A DNA stretch of 64,000 nt, from positions 124,001-188,000 of the forward strand of contig NZ_JASGBI010000001.1 in the NCBI RefSeq assembly GCF_030053425.1, written 5' to 3'. This DNA is from Lysobacter stagni. Lineage in GTDB: Bacteria > Pseudomonadota > Gammaproteobacteria > Xanthomonadales > Xanthomonadaceae. The position numbers and the translations under genes are program-made. The notes beneath the pieces are model-generated. The model made no database searches, was not told the origin of the DNA, and saw nothing but the letters and a program-made list of their open reading frames with translations. Positions within the stretch are counted from its first letter, which is position 1. Each line of letters begins with the position of its first letter. Positions 45,307-54,757 of the stretch are shown piece by piece.

Positions 45307-45352
45307 CAGAGGTGTCGACCCGAATCGGGTCTGTTCCGCACCGAGAGGCTCC

Positions 45353-48019
45353 ATGTCCACCCGCTCAACCTCCACTCTGCTGGACCGTTTCCTGACACCG
45401 GCCACGCAGTTGATGTCGCAGCTGCGCTTCAACCAGAAGGCCATGGTGATCGGCGCCGCTTTCATGCTCACCTGCGGCGTACTGGCCGGCATCATCCTCG
45501 TGCGTTCCAACGCCGAGATCGACGCGGCCCGCGCGCAGCAGTCGGCAGTCGCCGGCCTGGGCCATCTGCACCGTGCGATGCTGGGCATCCAGCAGCATGA
45601 GCAGCTGGTGGTGCGCAAGCTCGCCAAGGACGAAGTGTCCGACCAGGCGCTGACACAGTCGGTCGATCTGGTGAACCGCGAGCTCGACGGCCTGGCCGCC
45701 TGGCAGCGCGCGCAGCTGGCCGACTCCGCCCTGCCGGCCGCACTGCAGGAAGCCCGCACCGCATGGGCCAAGGCCAACGCCGACCACACCGATTCGGCCG
45801 CCGCCGCCACCGACCACGCCGCCGCCGTGCGCAAGCTGGGCGATGTGCACGGGCTGATCGCCGACGAGACCGGTCTGGCGCAGGCGCAGAACGCCGCCGT
45901 GCTGTACATGGGCCGCGCCGCGACCGTGTGGGTGCCCACGCTGGCCGAGTACACCGCGCAGCAGAGCGCCACCGCACTGCGCGTGCTGGGCGACGGCGCG
46001 ATCTGGGTCGACGACCGCACCGGTCTGGCCGTGTCGCGCAACATGCAGGACTACGTGCGCACGCGCTCGGAAGTGGAGATCAAGGACGCCGAAGAGGAAA
46101 TGGCGAGCCTGTCCGACAGCATGGGCGCGCCGTTCCGCAAGGCACTGGAAGCCGTCGCCAAGCAGAACGGCGACATCCAGAAGCACATCCTCGACGCCGA
46201 GACGCCGGTGCTTCCGGTGAAGATCATGGCCGCCCGCGTGGACGCCACGCGCCTGTCGCTGGCTGCCGCGCTCTCCGCCGCCAACACCTCGCTCAACGCC
46301 GCCGCCAACGCCGAGATCGCCCGCCTGAAGCAGCGCACCGCGCTGACGATGGGCATCTGCGTGCTGATCCTGGCGATCGCCGCGTACTTGTTCCTGGGCT
46401 TCAGCCAGAGCACCCGCGCCGCGCTGAAGGAAGTGCAGGACGCGTCGGACCGGTTGGCCCGCGGTGAGTTCCCGGATGCGGTCCGCGTGAACAGCCGCGA
46501 CGAAGTGCGCGACATCGCGCGCGGCCTGGAACGCGCCATCCATACGCTGCGCAGCTTCGCCGGCGCACAGCGCGACATCTTCGAGGCGCACCAGGCCGGC
46601 GAGATCGACCGTCGCCTGCGCAGCGAGGACTTCCCGGGTGCCTACGGCCAGATGGCCGGCGAAGTGAACACGCTGGTGGATTCGCACATCCAGGTGAACA
46701 CGCGCGCCATCGAGATCGTCGCGGCTTATGCACGTGGTGACCTGTCGATGGACATGGACCGCCTGCCGGGCCAGAAGGCGCGCATCACCGATGCCGTCGA
46801 CTCGGTCAAGCACGGCATGCAGTCCATCAACGCCGAGATCAAGACGCTGGTCGATGCCGCCGTCGCCGGCGACTTCAGCCGCCGCGGCGACGCCTCGCGC
46901 TTCGAGTTCGTCTATCACGACGTCGTGCAGTCGCTGAACCAGCTGATGCACACCGCCGAGGAAGGCCTGCGCGAAGTCGGCACGCTGCTGTCGGCGGTCG
47001 CCGACGGCGACCTCAACCGCCGCGTCGAAGTCGAACTGCCGGGTGAGTTCGGCCGCCTCGCGCACGATGCCAACCGCACCGTCGAACAGCTGGCGCAGAT
47101 CGTCGGCCAGATCCGCCAGGGTTCGGATGCCATCAGCAGCGCCGCGGCGGAAATCGCCGCCGGCAACAACGACCTGTCGCAGCGTACCGAGCAGCAGGCC
47201 GCATCGCTGGAAGAAACCGCCTCGTCGATGGAAGAGCTGACCAGCACGGTCCGCCAGAACGCCGACAACGCACGCCAGGCCAACCAGCTGGCGCAGAGCG
47301 CGGCGGAAGTCGCCGGCCAGGGCGGCACGGTGGTCGGCGAAGTCGTGCATACGATGAATGCGATCAACCAGTCGTCGAAGAAGATCGCCGACATCATCGG
47401 CGTGATCGACGGCATCGCGTTCCAGACCAACATCCTGGCGCTGAACGCCGCGGTGGAAGCCGCGCGTGCCGGCGAACAGGGCCGCGGCTTCGCGGTGGTC
47501 GCCGCCGAGGTGCGCTCGCTGGCGCAGCGTTCGGCCAACGCCGCCAAGGAGATCAAGCAGCTGATCACCGACTCGGTGGGCAAGGTGGAAGAAGGCAGCG
47601 CGCTGGTCGACCAGGCCGGTCGCACGATGGCCGACATCGTCACCAGCGTGCGCAAGGTGACCGACATCATCGCCGACATCTCCGCCGCGTCGCAGGAACA
47701 GAGTTCGGGCATCGAGCAGGTCAACAACGCCATCACGCAGATGGACGAAGGCACGCAGCAGAACGCGGCACTGGTGGAACAGGCATCCGCCGCGGCACGC
47801 AGCCTGGAACAGCAGTCCGAGCAGCTGGTGCACACGGTTGCTGTGTTCCGCCTGGCGCACGTCGCGCAGGCCGCGCGTGCGGCGGCGACGGTGGTCGAGA
47901 TGCCCGCCGGCAAGCCGGTCCGTGGTCGCGCGACCGCAGCGGCCGCCAAGCCCGCCGCCCGCAAGGTGCGTGCGCCGGTCGCGGCGAACAGCGCCGAGCC
48001 GGATTGGCAGGAGTTCTGA
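45353..48019 (+). CDS. Methyl-accepting chemotaxis protein 3 (long helical sensor)
   Basis: 888 residues. Membrane helices near 31-51 and 325-345 bracket a ~275-residue helical periplasmic domain. Then come HAMP and HAMP-like units very close to those of receptor 1 ([42 protein letters not shown]), and the signalling hairpin at ~680. It ends EPDWQEF, the DWQEF CheR/CheB tether. It has GAGAGG before ATG 45353 and a strong sigma-28 promoter. cheR, cheD, cheB follow. Confidence 0.94.
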   Translation: MSTRSTSTLLDRFLTPATQLMSQLRFNQKAMVIGAAFMLTCGVLAGIILVRSNAEIDAARAQQSAVAGLGHLHRAMLGIQQHEQLVVRKLAKDEVSDQALTQSVDLVNRELDGLAAWQRAQLADSALPAALQEARTAWAKANADHTDSAAAATDHAAAVRKLGDVHGLIADETGLAQAQNAAVLYMGRAATVWVPTLAEYTAQQSATALRVLGDGAIWVDDRTGLAVSRNMQDYVRTRSEVEIKDAEEEMASLSDSMGAPFRKALEAVAKQNGDIQKHILDAETPVLPVKIMAARVDATRLSLAAALSAANTSLNAAANAEIARLKQRTALTMGICVLILAIAAYLFLGFSQSTRAALKEVQDASDRLARGEFPDAVRVNSRDEVRDIARGLERAIHTLRSFAGAQRDIFEAHQAGEIDRRLRSEDFPGAYGQMAGEVNTLVDSHIQVNTRAIEIVAAYARGDLSMDMDRLPGQKARITDAVDSVKHGMQSINAEIKTLVDAAVAGDFSRRGDASRFEFVYHDVVQSLNQLMHTAEEGLREVGTLLSAVADGDLNRRVEVELPGEFGRLAHDANRTVEQLAQIVGQIRQGSDAISSAAAEIAAGNNDLSQRTEQQAASLEETASSMEELTSTVRQNADNARQANQLAQSAAEVAGQGGTVVGEVVHTMNAINQSSKKIADIIGVIDGIAFQTNILALNAAVEAARAGEQGRGFAVVAAEVRSLAQRSANAAKEIKQLITDSVGKVEEGSALVDQAGRTMADIVTSVRKVTDIIADISAASQEQSSGIEQVNNAITQMDEGTQQNAALVEQASAAARSLEQQSEQLVHTVAVFRLAHVAQAARAAATVVEMPAGKPVRGRATAAAAKPAARKVRAPVAANSAEPDWQEF

Positions 48020-48040
48020 GTCGCGACGCAGTGCTTCAAA

Positions 48041-48190
48041 GCCCCTCTCCCACCGGGAGAGGGGTTGGGGTGAGGGGCGGCGGAGCAGCAAGCTCCAACG
48101 CGCAGTGCGATAGGGCACTGGTGTTCGACGCCTGATGTTCCGTTCTCCCTCATCCGCCCTCCGGGCACCTTCTCCCGCGGGGAGAAGGGA
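48041..48190. repeat. CCCTCTCCC palindromic pair between receptor 3 and cheR
   Basis: CCCCTCTCCCACCGGGAGAG with GGTTGGGGTGAGGGG opens it; the inverse (TTCTCCCTCATCCGCCCTCC, then TCTCCCGCGGGGAGAAGGG) closes it 30 bases before cheR. Confidence 0.85.
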
Positions 48191-48220
48191 TACCCCCTCT
48201 TGCCGGAACGAGCCTCTCCC

Positions 48221-49060
48221 ATGCGTCCCCAGCGCAGCCAAGACGACCGCGAGTTCACCTTCGACGAACGCGACTTCCGCCGCGTCTGCCGGATGATCCG
48301 CGAGCATGCCGGCATCCACCTGCATCCCCACAAGCGCGACATGGTCTACAGCCGGTTGGCGCGGCGCGTGCGGGCACTGGGCATGGACGACTTCGGCGCG
48401 TACCTGGATTACGTCGAGGCCGAACCCGACGCCGAAGTGCAGAGCTTCGTCAACGCGCTCACCACCAACCTCACCTCGTTCTTCCGCGAATCGCACCACT
48501 TCGACGCGCTTCTCGCGCACCTGCGCGGCCGACCGAGCGCGACGATCTGGTGCAACGCCGCGTCCACGGGTGAAGAGCCGTACACACTGGCCATCACCGC
48601 GTGCGAGGCCTACGGCACGATGACGCCGCCGGTGCGCATCCTGGCGACCGACATCGACACCAACGTGCTGCAGACCGCCGCGCGCGGCGTGTATCCGGTG
48701 GAACGCATCAACACGCTGTCGCTGCAGCGTCGGCGGCAGTTCTTCCAGCGCGGCAATGGCGACAACGACGGACTGTGCCGCGTGAAGCCCGAGCTGCGGG
48801 CGCTGATCGAGTTCCGCCCGCTCAACCTGCTGGCCGACAGCTACGGCCTGCGTGGCGGCTTCGACGCGGTGTTCTGCCGCAACGTGATGATCTATTTCGA
48901 CAAGGCCACGCAGTACCAGGTGCTGCAGCGCGTCGCGCCGCTGATCGCCAGCGACGGCCTTCTCTTCGCCGGACACTCGGAAAGCTTCGGTCACGCCCAT
49001 GACCTGATCACTCCCTGCGGCCGAACCATTTATCGCCCCGCCGCCGGACTTCGCCGATGA
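48221..49060 (+). CDS. cheR: Chemoreceptor methyltransferase CheR
   Basis: 279 residues. N-terminal helical domain ([19 protein letters not shown]), SAM-binding domain with [19 protein letters not shown] and [14 protein letters not shown]. It methylates receptor Glu residues using S-adenosylmethionine. A beta-subdomain able to hold a DWQEF-type tail is present. A TTG seven codons upstream is possible, but ATG 48221 is preferred. Its stop overlaps cheD (ATGA). Confidence 0.96.
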   Translation: MRPQRSQDDREFTFDERDFRRVCRMIREHAGIHLHPHKRDMVYSRLARRVRALGMDDFGAYLDYVEAEPDAEVQSFVNALTTNLTSFFRESHHFDALLAHLRGRPSATIWCNAASTGEEPYTLAITACEAYGTMTPPVRILATDIDTNVLQTAARGVYPVERINTLSLQRRRQFFQRGNGDNDGLCRVKPELRALIEFRPLNLLADSYGLRGGFDAVFCRNVMIYFDKATQYQVLQRVAPLIASDGLLFAGHSESFGHAHDLITPCGRTIYRPAAGLRR

Positions 49061-49659
49061 CCGCCCTTTCTCCCGCCGCCCGCGTCCCGGTCGAACCCGG
49101 CAGCTACTACGACCCGGTCCTGCAGACCGAGGCGATCAAGCTGCTGCCGGCCGACTACCGCGTCACCGACAAGCCGGTCGCGCTGGTCACGCTGCTGGGT
49201 TCGTGCGTGGCCGCATGCCTGTACGACCCCATGCTGGCGGTGGGCGGCATGAACCACTTCATGCTGCCCGGTGGCGACGCGGACTCGGTGTCCTCGCGTT
49301 ATGGCGCGCACGCGATGGAACTGCTGATCAACGACCTGCTCAAGCGCGGTGCGCGACGCGCACGGCTGCAGGCCAAGGTGTTCGGCGGCGGCAACGTGCT
49401 CAGCGGGTTCTACAGCGACCCGATCGGAACGCGCAACGCCGGCTTCGTGCTGGAGTACCTGACCGCCGAGCGCATCCCCGTGATCGCGCAGGACCTGGGC
49501 GACATCCACCCGCGCAAGGTCTGCTTCTTCGCGCAGACCGGGCGAACGCTGGTCAAGCGCCTGCCGTCGGCGCGCAACGACGTGATCGTCGACGCCGAGC
49601 GCGCCTACTACGGCCGCCTGGCACGCGAGCCGGCCAGCGGCAGCGTGGAACTGTTCTGA
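49057..49659 (+). CDS. cheD: Chemoreceptor glutamine deamidase CheD
   Basis: 200 residues. Active-site pair Cys ~50 ([12 protein letters not shown]) and His ~67 ([10 protein letters not shown]), both intact. CheD deamidates receptor Gln and can bind CheC-type phosphatases. The C-terminus SGSVELF matches the tail of the chemoreceptor at 50903, noted in the findings. Overlaps cheR by four bases and cheB by one. Confidence 0.94.
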   Translation: MTALSPAARVPVEPGSYYDPVLQTEAIKLLPADYRVTDKPVALVTLLGSCVAACLYDPMLAVGGMNHFMLPGGDADSVSSRYGAHAMELLINDLLKRGARRARLQAKVFGGGNVLSGFYSDPIGTRNAGFVLEYLTAERIPVIAQDLGDIHPRKVCFFAQTGRTLVKRLPSARNDVIVDAERAYYGRLAREPASGSVELF

Positions 49660-50726
49660 TGAACGCACGGCGCAATTGCACCAAGGTGCCCATCAAGGTG
49701 CTCGTGGTCGACGACTCGGCACTGGTCCGGCAGTTGATGACGCAGCTGCTGGAGGAAGATCCCGGGATCGAGGTGGTCGGCGCCGCCGCCGATCCGTACA
49801 TCGCACGCGAGAAGATCAAGCAACTCAATCCCGACGTGCTGACGCTGGACGTCGAGATGCCACGCATGGACGGGCTGACCTTCCTGCGCAACCTGATGCG
49901 CCTGCGCCCGATGCCGGTGGTGATGGTCTCCACGCTCACCGAGCGCGGTGCGCAGGTCACGCTGGACGCGCTGTCGCTGGGTGCGGTGGACTTCATCGCC
50001 AAGCCCAAGCTGGACGTCGCGCGCGGCCTGACCGAGTACGCCGGGTTGCTGATCGAGAAGGTCAAGCAGGCCGCGAAGGCGCGCGTGGTCGCGCCCGCGC
50101 CGGAACGCAACGGCGAGGTGGCCGCGCACGCGCCGGCCGTGGCCTACCGCACCACGCACCGTCTGCTGGCCATCGGCGCGTCCACCGGCGGCACCGAAGC
50201 CATCCGCGAAGTGCTGACACAGATGCCGGCCGATGCACCGGCGACGGTCATCGCGCAACACATCCCGGGCGCGTTCAGCGCGCCATTCGCCGAACGCCTC
50301 AACCGGCACAGCCGCATGACCGTGCTGCACGTGGAGCGCGACCAGGAACTGCTGCCGGGCCACGCCTACGTGGCCCCTGGCGGCCGCCACCTGCGCGTGT
50401 TCCGCAGCGGCGCACGCTGGCACTGCCGCCTGGGCGACGACGATCCCGTGCGCCGCCATCGCCCCAGCGTGGACGCGCTGTTCGAATCGGTGGCCGAGCA
50501 CGTCGGCGGCAACGCCAGCGCGGCGCTGCTGACCGGCATGGGCGACGACGGTGCGCGCGGCCTGCTCGCGTTGCGCAAGGCCGGCGCCGCCACCCTGGTC
50601 CAGGACGAAGCGAGCAGCGTCGTCTGGGGCATGCCGGGCGCGGCAGTCGCTCTGGGCGCTGCGCAGGAAACCGTGCCGCTGGCACATGTCGCACAACGCC
50701 TGCTGGCGGGCACCGCACACGACTGA
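49659..50726 (+). CDS. cheB: Chemoreceptor methylesterase/response regulator CheB
   Basis: 355 residues. N-terminal receiver with phospho-Asp ~64 ([12 protein letters not shown]), a linker, and a methylesterase domain with Ser ~175 (GASTGG), His ~201 (AQHIPGAF) and Asp ~297 (GMGDDG). It removes methyl groups from receptors when phosphorylated by CheA. The only CheB in the window, so it may answer to both CheA proteins. Confidence 0.96.
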   Translation: MNARRNCTKVPIKVLVVDDSALVRQLMTQLLEEDPGIEVVGAAADPYIAREKIKQLNPDVLTLDVEMPRMDGLTFLRNLMRLRPMPVVMVSTLTERGAQVTLDALSLGAVDFIAKPKLDVARGLTEYAGLLIEKVKQAAKARVVAPAPERNGEVAAHAPAVAYRTTHRLLAIGASTGGTEAIREVLTQMPADAPATVIAQHIPGAFSAPFAERLNRHSRMTVLHVERDQELLPGHAYVAPGGRHLRVFRSGARWHCRLGDDDPVRRHRPSVDALFESVAEHVGGNASAALLTGMGDDGARGLLALRKAGAATLVQDEASSVVWGMPGAAVALGAAQETVPLAHVAQRLLAGTAHD

Positions 50727-50849
50727 AGCATTCCCATTCACGCCGCAGGAACTCCGGACGCGTCACGCGTACGGATCCGCGCGTCGCGAAAAACGCGAGC
50801 GACATCACACGCGTTCACGACAACCCGTTTTTTTCCTGCATTTCCGCAC

Positions 50850-50876
50850 TAAAGCAGCCGCCGCGACGGCCGTTAT
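50850..50876 (+). promoter_or_regulatory. Sigma-28 promoter for chemoreceptor 4
   Basis: TAAAGCAG-N11-GCCGTTAT with exact spacing. It ends 26 bases before the start at 50903, so the receptor can be made apart from cheRDB. Confidence 0.78.
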
Positions 50877-50902
50877 CAAGGTTGCCCCATTCGGTGAGAT
50901 CG

Positions 50903-52078
50903 ATGATGGATTCCCGTGTACTGATTCGCCTTGCAGCGCCCGTGGCGCTGACTACCCTCCTGATCGCCGCCGAAGCGGCAGGCTGGCCCGATGCCGTGCG
51001 ATGGGGCGCACTGGTGGCCATGACGCTGGCGTGGCTGGGCTTCGCCTGGACCATGCAGCGCCCCAGCCACAACGACGCGGCGATGCTGCGCGAGCAGACC
51101 CGCCTGCTGGACGACCTGCGCACCTTCGTCAATTCCGAAGTGCAGGGATCGCGCGGCGAGATCGACCGCACCCGTACCCTCATCCGCGAGTCGGTCGCCA
51201 AGCTCGGCGTGAGCTTCGAAGCGGTCAACCGCAAGTCGCGCGAACAGAGCGAAGTGGTGACGCGCCTGATCGACCGCACCGATGGCGACCACGGTGGCGT
51301 CGACGTCTCGCGCTTCGCGCTGCAGGCCAGCCAACAGATGGAGCAGCTGGTCGAGGCGCTGGAAGCCGTCAGCGGCCAGAGCACCAACACGGTGACCCAC
51401 ATCGACGCGATGGCCGAGCACCTGGACGGCATCTTCGCGCTGCTGGAAGACGTGAAGTCCATCGCCGACCAGACCAACCTGCTGGCGCTCAACGCAGCGA
51501 TCGAAGCGGCGCGTGCCGGCGAGGCGGGCCGCGGCTTCGCGGTCGTCGCCGACGAAGTGCGCAACCTGTCCGAGCGCTCGACCGCATTCAACGAGCAGAT
51601 CCGCAAGCTTGCGCACAGCTCCAAGGATTCCATCGCCCGCGTCCGCGACACGGTCAGCACGATGGCGTCGCGCGACATGGACCGCTCCCGCGGTGCGCGC
51701 GTCGAAGCCGCCGCGATGCTGGAGCGCGTGGACGGCATCAACCGCGGCCTGGGCAATGGCATGCGCGAGATCGCCGACTGCGGCCGCGCGATCGACGGCT
51801 CCGTCGCCGAAGCGGTGCGTTCGCTGCAGTTCGAGGACATCGCCACCCAGGCCCTGGGCGCGGCGAACACGCACCTGGAACGCCTGAGCGCCATCAACCG
51901 CGAGGCCACCACCCTGCACCAGCTGCTGCACCGCGCCGATCGCGCCGACGCCGAGGTCCGCCAGGCCCTGAGCCAGCTCGGCCACCGCATCGCGCAGATG
52001 CGCAGCGAGTGGGAGCGCCCGCCGCACAAGGCAGTGATGCAGCAGTCGATGGATGCTGGTAGCGTCGAGCTCTTCTGA
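50903..52078 (+). CDS. Chemoreceptor 4, short with minimal periplasmic part
   Basis: 391 residues. Two membrane helices close together (about 9-27 and 32-50), with no room for a periplasmic sensor. A coiled coil and a compact signalling domain follow, with hairpin [21 protein letters not shown]. No HAMP is seen. It ends AGSVELF, like CheD. With no sensor domain it may detect a membrane or cytoplasmic cue. Two adjacent ATGs (50903, 50906). Confidence 0.88.
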   Translation: MMDSRVLIRLAAPVALTTLLIAAEAAGWPDAVRWGALVAMTLAWLGFAWTMQRPSHNDAAMLREQTRLLDDLRTFVNSEVQGSRGEIDRTRTLIRESVAKLGVSFEAVNRKSREQSEVVTRLIDRTDGDHGGVDVSRFALQASQQMEQLVEALEAVSGQSTNTVTHIDAMAEHLDGIFALLEDVKSIADQTNLLALNAAIEAARAGEAGRGFAVVADEVRNLSERSTAFNEQIRKLAHSSKDSIARVRDTVSTMASRDMDRSRGARVEAAAMLERVDGINRGLGNGMREIADCGRAIDGSVAEAVRSLQFEDIATQALGAANTHLERLSAINREATTLHQLLHRADRADAEVRQALSQLGHRIAQMRSEWERPPHKAVMQQSMDAGSVELF

Positions 52079-52094
52079 ACCACACCGCGACGGG

Positions 52095-53066
52095 ATGAAC
52101 ACGATCCCTCCATCGCCTCCGATGGGGCCTTCCGGGCCCCTGCCGGACCCCGCCCACGGGCGCGCAGGCTTGCGCGCCCGTTTGCGTGGGCGCAGCGGTT
52201 TCCTGCTGTGCGTTGCGATGGCCGCGCTGGCCATGGCCTGGATGGTACTGGTGGCACCGGGCCTGGCGCTGGAACTGCGCCGCTGGTTCGGCGATGCCGC
52301 GCACTGGATCGCCAATGCGCTGTCGCTGCCCATCGTCGCGGTGATGCTGTTCCTGATGCTGCGCCGCACCTGCTCGGATGCGCGCGAGGAGGAGCTCGCC
52401 ATGCACCTGCAGCGCCAACAGCAGGACCTGCACGCGCTGGCCGGTCATCTCATCGAGGTGCAGGAGAAGGAGCGCCGTACCCTCTCGCGCGAACTGCACG
52501 ACGACATCGGCCAGGCCATCTCGGCCATCAAGATGTCCGCCACTTCACTGGACGGCGAGGACGATGCGGGACGGCGGGAGATCGTGGAGGAGATCGTCGG
52601 CATCTCCGACCAGACCATCGCCAAGCTGCGCGACATCTCCATCCTGCTGCGTCCGCCGCAACTGGATGCGCTGGGCCTGGTCGCGGCCCTGCGCTGGCAG
52701 TGCGAACGCCTGTTCCGCGGCGGTCAGCCCGCGCTGGAACTGGACCTCGCACCGCTGCCGGAACGCCCCGATCCTGCGGTCGAGCTGGCGACATTCCGAA
52801 TCGCGCAGGAAGCGCTCACCAATGTGCTGCGCCATTCGGGCGCCAGCCACGTCACCGTGATGCTGGCGCCGCGCGGCGACCAACTGCTGCTCACGGTCAT
52901 CGACGACGGCCGGGGCTTCGATCCGGCGAGGTCCAGCGGCCTGGGGCTGATCACCATGCGCGAGCGCGCGCAGCAGATCGGCGGCACGTTCGACATCGAA
53001 ACCGTGCCCGGTGCGGGCACGTGCGTGCGCGCGTGTTTGCCGTTGCGGGCACCGACCGCCCCCTAG
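52095..53066 (+). CDS. NarX-type sensor histidine kinase, orphan
   Basis: 323 residues. Two membrane helices (~40-62 and ~80-105) with a short loop between, so little periplasmic sensing surface. HisKA_3 with phospho-His in LSRELHDDIGQAISAIKMS and a HATPase with DDGRGFD and GLGLITMRERAQQIGG. Kinases of this class usually pair with a LuxR-type regulator; none is adjacent. ATG 52095 is 16 bases after the receptor gene, so they may be co-transcribed; a joint role is not established. Confidence 0.87.
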   Translation: MNTIPPSPPMGPSGPLPDPAHGRAGLRARLRGRSGFLLCVAMAALAMAWMVLVAPGLALELRRWFGDAAHWIANALSLPIVAVMLFLMLRRTCSDAREEELAMHLQRQQQDLHALAGHLIEVQEKERRTLSRELHDDIGQAISAIKMSATSLDGEDDAGRREIVEEIVGISDQTIAKLRDISILLRPPQLDALGLVAALRWQCERLFRGGQPALELDLAPLPERPDPAVELATFRIAQEALTNVLRHSGASHVTVMLAPRGDQLLLTVIDDGRGFDPARSSGLGLITMRERAQQIGGTFDIETVPGAGTCVRACLPLRAPTAP

Positions 53067-53124
53067 CGCGCCAATCGCACATGCTTGCGGCGGGTCACAC
53101 GATCCGCCGAGCGTGATGCACGCA

Positions 53125-53158
53125 GTGTTGGGTCCCCGCCGTTGCGGGGATGACATCT
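53125..53158. repeat. Single CCCCGC hairpin repeat between the kinase and the methyltransferase
   Basis: GGGTCCCCGCCGTTGCGGGG ATGACA, half of a GTCATTCCCGCG-type pair. The 120-base gap otherwise holds no signal. Confidence 0.6.
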
Positions 53159-53186
53159 TCTCGCGGGGGCCCGTATTCCTTCCGCT

Positions 53187-54095
53187 TCAGCGCTTCGCGC
53201 GCCATGCCGACAACAACACCGCGGCCGCGGAAGCCACGTTGAGACTTTCCACCGCACCGGTGCCGGGAATGGACAGGCGCAGGTCACAGGCCTGGGCGAG
53301 TTCGCGGTCCATGCCCTCGCCTTCGGCGCCGAGCACATAGATCGTCCGCTGCGGCACGGCGGCCGTGAACAGGTCGCTGCCGCCCTTCACCACGGTCGCG
53401 GCGAGCGTGAATCCGGCGCTGCGCAGCTGCGCGATGGCGTTGTCGCTGCGCCCCAGGCGCACCAGCGGCACGGCCTCGGCACCGCCTTCGGCCACGCGCG
53501 CGGCCGCACCGGACAGCGCCAGCGTGGAATGCTTGGGCAACAGGATCGCCGACACGCCGAAATGCGCGGCCGAGCGCAGGATCGCGCCGAAGTTGTGCGG
53601 GTTGCCCACGCCGTCCAGCCAGATCGCGCATTGCGGCCCGGCCGGAAGATCGCGCAGCCAGGTGGATACCGACTCGGGCTCTTCGCGCAACACATCGGCC
53701 ACGACGCCCTCGTGGTGGCTGCTGGCGGCCAGCTTGTGGAGGTCCAGTTCGTCGACCACGCGATAGCCGACGCGATTGGCCACGCACCATTTCAGCAGCG
53801 GCTGCAGCGCGGGAATGCGCGCCTCGGCCAGGTAGAGCTTGCGGATCGCCTGCGGGCGGCGATGGAACACGGCGTTGACGGCATTCAGGCCATACAGCCG
53901 CAGTTCCGCGCTGCGGCGCTCGCGCAACGCGTGCGCGGCCTCGTCGTGCTCGTCTTCGGCGTGCACATGCTGGACGCTCGCGGTGCGCTCGGCGAATCGT
54001 TCCTTGCGGCCGCGAACCTCGGCGCGACCCCAGGGCTGCGCATCGCCGGGCGGACGCGGGCCGCGCGGCGGACGGTTGGGCGGGTCATGACGCAT
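53187..54095 (-). CDS. SpoU/TrmH-family RNA 2'-O-methyltransferase (YfiF-like)
   Basis: 302 residues. N-terminal basic extension (~60 residues), a substrate-binding domain (RLYGLNAVNAVFHRRPQAIRK), and a SPOUT methyltransferase domain with the three TrmH motifs (DGVGNPHNFGAILRSA, LGAEGEGM, LSIPGTGAVESLNVASAAAV). It methylates ribose 2'-OH groups of RNA, with SAM as donor. The arrangement resembles E. coli YfiF, not RlmB; the target RNA is not evident. It overlaps the GNAT gene by 11 bases. Confidence 0.88.
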   Translation of the reverse strand: MRHDPPNRPPRGPRPPGDAQPWGRAEVRGRKERFAERTASVQHVHAEDEHDEAAHALRERRSAELRLYGLNAVNAVFHRRPQAIRKLYLAEARIPALQPLLKWCVANRVGYRVVDELDLHKLAASSHHEGVVADVLREEPESVSTWLRDLPAGPQCAIWLDGVGNPHNFGAILRSAAHFGVSAILLPKHSTLALSGAAARVAEGGAEAVPLVRLGRSDNAIAQLRSAGFTLAATVVKGGSDLFTAAVPQRTIYVLGAEGEGMDRELAQACDLRLSIPGTGAVESLNVASAAAVLLSAWRAKR

Positions 54096-54654
54096 CGGAC
54101 AGGCTCCTTCTCACTTTGGCGAACAGACGCAGATCGCGCGGTTCGCCGGACTTCACGACGGCGCAGCGGAGCACGCCTTCTTCTTGAAAACCGTTCTTCA
54201 GCAGCACGCGGGCGGAGGCTTCGTTGAAATCCAGCACCGTCGCCTGCAGGCGGAACAGCGCGCGCTCGGCCATCAGCCACGGCACGTACCGCGCCACGAC
54301 GCGCGTCATCAGGCCACGGCCCCATAGCGCCTGGCCCAGCCAGTAGCCCATTTCCGCCGAGTGCACGCGCTCGTCCTCGCCCGGACGCGCACCGATGCCG
54401 CCGCACGCCTCGCCATCCACCTCGATGGCGAATACCGGATCGCGCAGGTCGACGATCTCGCCCGCCAGGAAGCGTTCGCCGGACTCGCGTGTGTACGGAT
54501 GCGGGAAGCGATCGCTCAGGCCACGCACGACGCGCGCATCGTTGGCGTGGCGCACGAGCGAATCCAGATCGTCCGGACGCCACGACCGCAGCACGAAGCC
54601 GTCGCCGCCAAGGCGGACGTCGGTGGATTCGCGGGCGGGAAGATGAACGGCCAT
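54085..54654 (-). CDS. GNAT-family N-acetyltransferase (RimJ/RimL-like)
   Basis: 189 residues, a single Acetyltransf_3 fold (FVLRSWRPDDLDSLVRHAND, then EMGYWLGQALWGRGLMTRVV with the acetyl-CoA loop, and LDFNEASARVLLKNGFQEEG). Enzymes of this group acetylate protein N-termini or small amines; the substrate is unknown. ATG 54654 chosen, with the next in-frame ATG nine codons upstream. It is upstream of and overlaps the methyltransferase gene. Confidence 0.88.
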   Translation of the reverse strand: MAVHLPARESTDVRLGGDGFVLRSWRPDDLDSLVRHANDARVVRGLSDRFPHPYTRESGERFLAGEIVDLRDPVFAIEVDGEACGGIGARPGEDERVHSAEMGYWLGQALWGRGLMTRVVARYVPWLMAERALFRLQATVLDFNEASARVLLKNGFQEEGVLRCAVVKSGEPRDLRLFAKVRRSLSDAS

Positions 54655-54757
54655 GCGCACAAGGGTACCCGTGCAGAGCATGTGAAGTCCGAATGCGGCG
54701 TTCAGGTGGCCCCGCCGCGGAGCGCCCGCCCCTTCCCGGAGCGGGCGCGATGTGGGT

